A stretch of 64,000 nt of DNA from Pseudohoeflea suaedae (GTDB lineage: Bacteria; Pseudomonadota; Alphaproteobacteria; Rhizobiales; Rhizobiaceae). Location: assembly GCF_004354915.1 (NCBI RefSeq), contig NZ_SMSI01000003.1:249501-313500 (forward strand), in the 5' to 3' direction. A model generated the notes under the pieces. That model saw nothing but the letters and a program-made list of their open reading frames with translations, did no database searches and was not told where the DNA came from. Made by a program: the position numbers and the translations under genes. Below, in pieces: positions 58,870 to 64,000 of the stretch (positions are counted from its first letter, which is position 1; each line of letters starts with the position of its first letter).

Positions 58870-60132
58870 TCAGAGCTCCAGACGATCGATCATGGCCTGG
58901 GTGATCAGGCACACACCGTTTTCGGTGCGGCGAAACCGCTTGGCGTCGAGTTCGGGATCCTCGCCCACCACCAGGCCTTCGGGAATGATGACGCCGCGAT
59001 CCAGTACCACCTTTTCAAGCCGCGCGTGACGCCCGATCTCACATTCGGGAAGCACCACGGCATCGGTGAGGCTGGAATAGGAATTGGCGCGCGTGCCGGT
59101 GAAGATCAGCGAGCGCATGAGAGCGGCACCCGAGATGATGCAGTCGCCCGACACAAGCGAGGAAACGGCCGAACCCCGGCGGTTCTCCTCGTCATGGACG
59201 AATTTCGCAGGCGGCTTGATTTCCGCATAGGTCCAGATCGGCCATGACCGGTCGTAGAGGTCGAGATCGGGGACCACCTGGGTAAGATCGACATTGGCCT
59301 GCCAATAGGCATCGACCGTTCCCACATCCCGCCAATAGGCTTCCGATTCGAGCGATGCCCGCACGCAGGAATCGGTGAAGCGGTGGGCCTGGGCCTTACC
59401 GTTCTTGACGATGTAGGGGATGATGTCCTTGCCGAAATCGCGGTTGGAGCGGGGCGTGGCGGCATCGCGACGGAGTTCTTCCATGAGGAACTTGGTGTTG
59501 AACACGTAGATGCCCATCGAGGCCAGGGCCTTGTCGGGCGAGCCGGGAATGCCGGGTGGATCGGCGGGCTTTTCGACGAAGGCGATGATGCCATCCTTGT
59601 CGTCGACATGCATGACGCCGAAGCCGGTCGCTTCCATGCGCGGAACCTCGAGACAGCCGATAGTGACATCTGCACCCGAATCCACGTGCTGCTGGAGCAT
59701 CAGTTCGTAGTCCATCTTGTAGATGTGGTCCCCGGCCAGGATGACCATGAATTCGGGCCCGTAATCCTCGATGATGTCGATGTTCTGGTAGACCGCGTCG
59801 GCGGTGCCTTCATACCACTGTGTTTCGGAGACGCGCTGGCTGGCGGGCAGAATGTCGAAGCTCTCGTTTCGCTCCGGCCTCAGGAAGTTCCAGCCGCGCT
59901 GCAGGTGGCGGATCAGCGAGTGCGCCTTGTACTGCGTCGCCACCCCGATACGACGGATGCCGGAATTTATCGCGTTGGAGAGCGCAAAGTCGATGATGCG
60001 GGTCTTGCCGCCGAAATAGACCGCCGGCTTTGCGCGCGTATCGGTCAGCTCCTTCAGACGGCTGCCTCGTCCGCCCGCAAGCACGTAGGCCATCGCGTCA
60101 CGGGCGAGCGGTTGAGTACGTTTCGTTTCCAT
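58870..60132 (-). CDS. glgC: Glucose-1-phosphate adenylyltransferase
   Basis: A 420-residue ADP-glucose pyrophosphorylase, the committed and allosteric step of glycogen synthesis. Motifs: [20 protein letters not shown] at 13-32, then [20 protein letters not shown], the G1P loop [11 protein letters not shown] and the C-terminal left-handed helix repeats ([19 protein letters not shown]). Alphaproteobacterial GlgC is typically activated by fructose-6-phosphate and pyruvate. GGGAGGG precedes the ATG. Mid-operon gene, 18 bases after glgB. Confidence 0.94.
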   Translation of the reverse strand: METKRTQPLARDAMAYVLAGGRGSRLKELTDTRAKPAVYFGGKTRIIDFALSNAINSGIRRIGVATQYKAHSLIRHLQRGWNFLRPERNESFDILPASQRVSETQWYEGTADAVYQNIDIIEDYGPEFMVILAGDHIYKMDYELMLQQHVDSGADVTIGCLEVPRMEATGFGVMHVDDKDGIIAFVEKPADPPGIPGSPDKALASMGIYVFNTKFLMEELRRDAATPRSNRDFGKDIIPYIVKNGKAQAHRFTDSCVRASLESEAYWRDVGTVDAYWQANVDLTQVVPDLDLYDRSWPIWTYAEIKPPAKFVHDEENRRGSAVSSLVSGDCIISGAALMRSLIFTGTRANSYSSLTDAVVLPECEIGRHARLEKVVLDRGVIIPEGLVVGEDPELDAKRFRRTENGVCLITQAMIDRLEL

Positions 60133-60150
60133 CTTTCCCTCCCAGTTTCG

Positions 60151-62376
60151 TCAGGCTCCGTCTTCCGCCTCTTGTTCCGGCGTCAGCATCAGGGTGGATA
60201 GCGGCGGCAGGTGTATTCTCGCCACGTGGGTCTTGCCCATATCCTCAGCCGGTACACGGCCGCTGTTTCCCTGACCCGAGCCGCCGTAATAGGTGGAATC
60301 GGAGTTGAAGATTTCACGCCAGTGGCCGCCTTCCGGCAGCCTGATCTCGTAGTTGGACCGGGGCACGGGCGTCAGGTTGCAGATGACTGCGACCGGTGCT
60401 TGCCCCGGCGCCTTTCGCAGCCATGCGAAGACCGAATTTTCCTTGTCGTCGGCGACGATCCACTCGAAACCCTCTCCCTCGCAATCGCGCGCGTGGAGCG
60501 CGGGCAGCGAGGTATAGAGGCGGTTGAGATCGCGCACGAGAAGCTGGACGCCGTGATGGCGCGGATCGTCGAGATGGTCCCAGTCGAGCTGGCGGCTTTC
60601 CGCCCACTCGCCGCGCTGGCCGAATTCCTGGCCCATGAAGAGCAGTTTCTTGCCCGGATAGCCCCACATGAAGCCGTAATAGGCGCGCAGATTGGCAAAT
60701 TTCTGCCATTCGTCGCCGGGCATCTTGTTCAGCATCGAGCCCTTGCCGTGAACGACCTCGTCATGGGAGATCGGCAGAACGAAATTCTCGGAGAAGGCAT
60801 AGACGAGGCCGAAAGTGATGGCGTCGTGGTGGTGTTTCCTGTGGATCGGTTCACGCGAGAAATAATCGAGCGTGTCGTTCATGAAACCCATGTTCCACTT
60901 GAAGCCGAAGCCGAGCCCATCCTCGTGAACGGGCGCCGACACCTTGGGCCACGAGGTCGATTCCTCGGCCACGGTGATTATGCCGCGGTGGCTGCCGTAG
61001 ACGGCCTTGTTCATCTCGCGCAGGAAGTGGACGGCTTCGAGATTCTCTCGCCCGCCGTCCTTGTTGGGGATCCACTCGCCCTCTTTCCGCGAATAGTCGA
61101 GATAGAGCATCGAGGCCACCGCATCCACGCGCAGACCATCGACATGAAATTCCTCGGCCCAGTAGAGCGCGTTGTTGACGAGGTAGGAGAGCACCTCCTT
61201 GCGCCCGAAATTGTAGATCGCGGTGTTCCAGTCGGGGTGGAAACCCTGCCGCGGGTCTTCATGCTCGTAGAGCGCGGTGCCGTCGAAGCGGATCAGCCCG
61301 TGCGGATCCATCGGGAAATGCGCGGGCACCCAGTCGATCAGAACGGAGATGCCGACGCGGTGCGCGCCATCGACGAAGCGGGCGAAGCCCTCCGGTTCGC
61401 CGAAGCGGGCGCTGGGGGCGTAAAGTCCGGTCGTCTGGTAGCCCCAGGAGGGGTCGTAGGGGTGCTCGGAGACCGGCAGGAACTCGATATGGGTGAACCC
61501 CATTTCCACACAGTAGGGAATGAGGTCGTCTGCAAGCTGGTCCCATGACAGGAAATTGCCGTCGTCATTGCGTCGCCAGGAGCCGGGATGAACCTCGTAG
61601 ATCGTCATCGGCTGGCGGCGCGCCTCGACCGAGCTCCAATGCGCGCGGTGCGCCTTGTCGCCCCACTCGTGGTCGATCCGCGGCGTGACGATGGAGGCCG
61701 TCTGAGGGCGCAGTTCGGCGCGGCGGGCGAAGGGGTCTGCCTTGAGCGGCAGGCTCCTGCCGGCAGCGCCGATGATTTCGAACTTGTAGGGCTGGCCTGC
61801 GCTCACTCCGGGCAGGAATATCTCCCAGATGCCTGTGTCGACCCTGCGCCGCATCGCATGGCGGCGGCCGTCCCAGACATTGAAGTCGCCCACCACCGAC
61901 ACGCGCCTGGCCTGCGGCGCCCAGACGGCGAAGTGAGTGCCGTCCACACCCTCGTGGTGGATCGGATGGGCACCCATCTTGTCGAACAGCCTGAGGTGCG
62001 AGCCTTCGCCGATATAGTAGTCGTCCATCGGCCCGAGCACGGGGCCGAAACAATAGGGGTCGACGATCGTCCACTCGCCGCCCGAATTGGACGCACGGTA
62101 TTCGAGCTGCTGCTTCTTGCGGAGTTTGAGCTTGCCCTCGAATAGGCCCGGCGCGAAGCCGGGTTCGAGTTTCCCGGCCTCCTTGCCGTCAAGGGTAAAC
62201 GCGGCCACCTCGGCCGCGTCGGGTATGAAGGTACGCGCAAGAAAGCCCTTGCCGCAGGGATGGATGCCGAGAACGGAGAACGGGTCGCCATGCGTGCCCG
62301 CGCCTATGGCCTGGGCTTCATCCCTTGTCAGGTGGATGACCGGCTCTCCGGCACTCGGGGCATCCCGTTCGTTCAT
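60151..62376 (-). CDS. glgB: 1,4-alpha-glucan branching enzyme
   Basis: A 741-residue GH13 enzyme that adds alpha-1,6 branches. Two N-terminal CBM48-like domains (to about residue 230) precede the catalytic barrel: DWVPAHFPMD, the nucleophile region GLRVDAVASMLYLDYSR, the acid TVAEESTSWPKV and LPISHDEVVHGKGSM. The ATG at 62376 overlaps the glgP stop by four bases (ATGA), so translation is coupled to glgP. Confidence 0.94.
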   Translation of the reverse strand: MNERDAPSAGEPVIHLTRDEAQAIGAGTHGDPFSVLGIHPCGKGFLARTFIPDAAEVAAFTLDGKEAGKLEPGFAPGLFEGKLKLRKKQQLEYRASNSGGEWTIVDPYCFGPVLGPMDDYYIGEGSHLRLFDKMGAHPIHHEGVDGTHFAVWAPQARRVSVVGDFNVWDGRRHAMRRRVDTGIWEIFLPGVSAGQPYKFEIIGAAGRSLPLKADPFARRAELRPQTASIVTPRIDHEWGDKAHRAHWSSVEARRQPMTIYEVHPGSWRRNDDGNFLSWDQLADDLIPYCVEMGFTHIEFLPVSEHPYDPSWGYQTTGLYAPSARFGEPEGFARFVDGAHRVGISVLIDWVPAHFPMDPHGLIRFDGTALYEHEDPRQGFHPDWNTAIYNFGRKEVLSYLVNNALYWAEEFHVDGLRVDAVASMLYLDYSRKEGEWIPNKDGGRENLEAVHFLREMNKAVYGSHRGIITVAEESTSWPKVSAPVHEDGLGFGFKWNMGFMNDTLDYFSREPIHRKHHHDAITFGLVYAFSENFVLPISHDEVVHGKGSMLNKMPGDEWQKFANLRAYYGFMWGYPGKKLLFMGQEFGQRGEWAESRQLDWDHLDDPRHHGVQLLVRDLNRLYTSLPALHARDCEGEGFEWIVADDKENSVFAWLRKAPGQAPVAVICNLTPVPRSNYEIRLPEGGHWREIFNSDSTYYGGSGQGNSGRVPAEDMGKTHVARIHLPPLSTLMLTPEQEAEDGA

Positions 62377-64000
62377 GAACCCGCCTTCCATATCTCCGAG
62401 GCGTATTGCCGGATCGTCCGGTCGGACGAGAACCAGCCCGTATGGGCCGTGTTGCGGATCGTCTTCGGATACCAGGCCGCTTCGTCCATGTAGAGTTCGT
62501 CAACGCGTCGCTGTGCTGCCGCGTAGGCATCGAAGTCGGCGGTCAGCATGAACCAGTCGTGGTCATAGAGGCCCTGGACCAGATCCTTGAAGCGGTCCGG
62601 ATCGTCCTGCGAGAAGACGCCCGAGGAAATGGCTTCCAGCGCCTGGGCGAGATCGCGCGAGGATTCGATGATGGCGCGCGGGTCGTGCCCGTTGGCGCGA
62701 CGTTCGGCGACCTCGTCGGCGGTCAGGCCGAAAATGACGATATTGTCGTCGCCGACATGTTCCTTGATTTCGACATTGGCGCCGTCGAGCGTCCCGATGG
62801 TGAGCGCGCCGTTGAGGGCGAACTTCATGTTGCCGGTGCCGGAAGCTTCCATGCCGGCGGTCGAAATCTGTTCGGAGAGGTCGGCGGCCGGCACCATAAC
62901 CTCGGCAAGCGAGACGTTGTAGTTCGGCACGAAGGCGATCTTCAGAAGCCCCCGGACGGCCGGGTCGTTATTGATCACCCTGGCGACATCGTTGATCAGC
63001 TTGATGATCAGCTTGGCGTTGTGATAGCTCGGCGCCGCCTTGCCCGCGAAGAATTTCACCCGCGGCACCCAGTCGCGCTCGGGATGGGTGCGGATCTGCG
63101 AATAATGGGCGATCGCCTCCACGATGTTGAGAAGCTGGCGCTTGTATTCATGAATGCGCTTGATCTGGATGTCGAACATGGCCGAGGGATCGACCCTCAA
63201 TCCCATCCGCCGGGAGACGAGGTTGGCAAGGCGCACCTTGTTCTCGCGTTTGACCGCGGCGAAGCGGGCCTGGAATTCGCTGTCATCGGCATATTTGTCG
63301 AGTTCGGAAAGCTTGCCGGCATCGTCCATGAAACCGTCGCCGATCGTTTCGCGCAACAGCGAGACGAGGTCCGGATTGCACTGCATCAGCCAGCGGCGCG
63401 GTGTGATGCCGTTGGTCTTGTTGTTGATGCGGTCGGGAAACAGCGTGTGCAGGTCGTGGAAGACCGTTCTCTTCATGAGATCGGTGTGAAGGGCTGACAC
63501 ACCATTGATAGAGTGCGAGCCGAAGAAGGCGAGATTGCCCATGCGTACGCGGCGCTCGCCGTCTTCCTGGATCAGCGAGATCGAGCGGATCTGGTCGTCG
63601 TTGTAGCTCTTCTCTTTCCAGGCGTAACGCAGGATCTTGGCATTGATCGCATAGACGAGCTGCATGTGACGCGGCAGGAGCCGTTCGAACAAGGGTACCG
63701 GCCAGCTTTCGAGCGCTTCGGGCAGAAGCGTGTGGTTGGTGTAGGAGAAGATCTGCTGCGTCATCTCCCATGCCTCGTCGAAATCGAAGGCGTGGATATC
63801 GATGAGGAGCCGCATCATCTCGGCAACGGCGATGGCGGGGTGGGTGTCGTTGAGCTGGATCGCCACCTTATCGGGCAATGAGCGCAGGTCGCCATATTGC
63901 TGGATGTGACGGCGCAGAATGTCCTGCAGCGAGGCGGCCGAGAAGAAATATTCCTGGCGCAGACGCAGTTCCTGGCCCGCGGGAGTGCCGTCGGCGGGGT
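62373..64000 (-). CDS. glgP: Glycogen phosphorylase (5' end outside window)
   Basis: GT35 phosphorylase that releases glucose-1-phosphate from glycogen. About 542 codons are visible, the C-terminal two thirds of a protein usually near 820 residues; the frame is open to the window edge and the ATG at 63878 is internal. Marks are VAIQLNDTHPAIAVAEMMR, YNVSLAEVMVPAADLSEQIS and the PLP-lysine segment ASGTGNMKFALNGALTIGT-LDGANVE. Probably the first gene of glgP-glgB-glgC-glgA-pgm-glgX. Confidence 0.94.
   Translation of the reverse strand, partial: PADGTPAGQELRLRQEYFFSAASLQDILRRHIQQYGDLRSLPDKVAIQLNDTHPAIAVAEMMRLLIDIHAFDFDEAWEMTQQIFSYTNHTLLPEALESWPVPLFERLLPRHMQLVYAINAKILRYAWKEKSYNDDQIRSISLIQEDGERRVRMGNLAFFGSHSINGVSALHTDLMKRTVFHDLHTLFPDRINNKTNGITPRRWLMQCNPDLVSLLRETIGDGFMDDAGKLSELDKYADDSEFQARFAAVKRENKVRLANLVSRRMGLRVDPSAMFDIQIKRIHEYKRQLLNIVEAIAHYSQIRTHPERDWVPRVKFFAGKAAPSYHNAKLIIKLINDVARVINNDPAVRGLLKIAFVPNYNVSLAEVMVPAADLSEQISTAGMEASGTGNMKFALNGALTIGTLDGANVEIKEHVGDDNIVIFGLTADEVAERRANGHDPRAIIESSRDLAQALEAISSGVFSQDDPDRFKDLVQGLYDHDWFMLTADFDAYAAAQRRVDELYMDEAAWYPKTIRNTAHTGWFSSDRTIRQYASEIWKAGS

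Overview
The window looks like chromosome of a high-GC alphaproteobacterium of the order Hyphomicrobiales (Rhizobiales), probably near Rhizobiaceae or Phyllobacteriaceae. The grounds are a glgP-glgB-glgC-glgA-pgm-glgX operon, a soxBDAG sarcosine oxidase operon, a small aa3 oxidase subunit IV gene next to a three-gene pntAA-pntAB-pntB transhydrogenase, a lone rpsU, a speF-type leader before an ornithine decarboxylase, and motifs that match CtrA and EcfG sites. I cannot name a genus. I see no tRNA, rRNA, CRISPR array, insertion sequence or prophage.

Layout. 0-6.3 kb: the 3' end of a xylulokinase gene, a 3-oxoadipate enol-lactonase, a minus-strand set (tRNA uridine hydroxylase trhO, a D-amino-acid/D-hydroxyproline-type flavoenzyme, hydroxyproline epimerase), KDPG aldolase and a TerB/DUF533 protein. 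6.3-13.4 kb: a DctB-like sensor kinase, a DctD-like sigma-54 activator and a DctPQM TRAP transporter, with a well-matching -24/-12 promoter before dctP. Beyond it lies a candidate small RNA with a CtrA-type box, an anti-Shine-Dalgarno loop and an intrinsic terminator. 13.4-28.8 kb: mixed genes: aminotransferase, GNATs, a Ni/Co efflux pair, LysR, ornithine decarboxylase with its leader, a putative EcfG-driven RNA, a membrane AraC regulator, a chemoreceptor remnant, a WD40/CobW metallochaperone pair, MarR, a LacI/2-hydroxyacid dehydrogenase pair and a class I glutamine amidotransferase. 29-35.2 kb: two tandem TakP/FcbT1-type TRAP binding proteins facing their likely permease genes across an MDR oxidoreductase. 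35.5-47.8 kb: fused indolepyruvate ferredoxin oxidoreductase, a GGDEF-EAL protein, a FeeM-like N-acyltransferase, aa3 subunit IV, transhydrogenase, an alkyltransferase, a TPR lipoprotein and rpsU. 48-53.7 kb: soxBDAG and a MaoC-like protein. 53.8-64 kb: glycogen metabolism, with glgP running off the end.

How it fits together. The cell appears to scavenge organic and amino acids: dicarboxylates through DctPQM under DctBD, 2-oxo or hydroxy acids through the Tat-exported TRAP proteins, hydroxyproline by epimerase and flavoenzyme, sarcosine by the heterotetrameric oxidase, and aryl pyruvates by the ferredoxin oxidoreductase. Sugar acids enter by KDPG aldolase and surplus carbon is stored as glycogen. 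The most interesting material is non-coding: the putative CtrA-linked small RNA near 13.36-13.42 kb, the putative stress RNA near 20.91-21.11 kb, and the long structured leader near 18.53-18.93 kb. All functions are inferred by reading the sequence; no database search was run.
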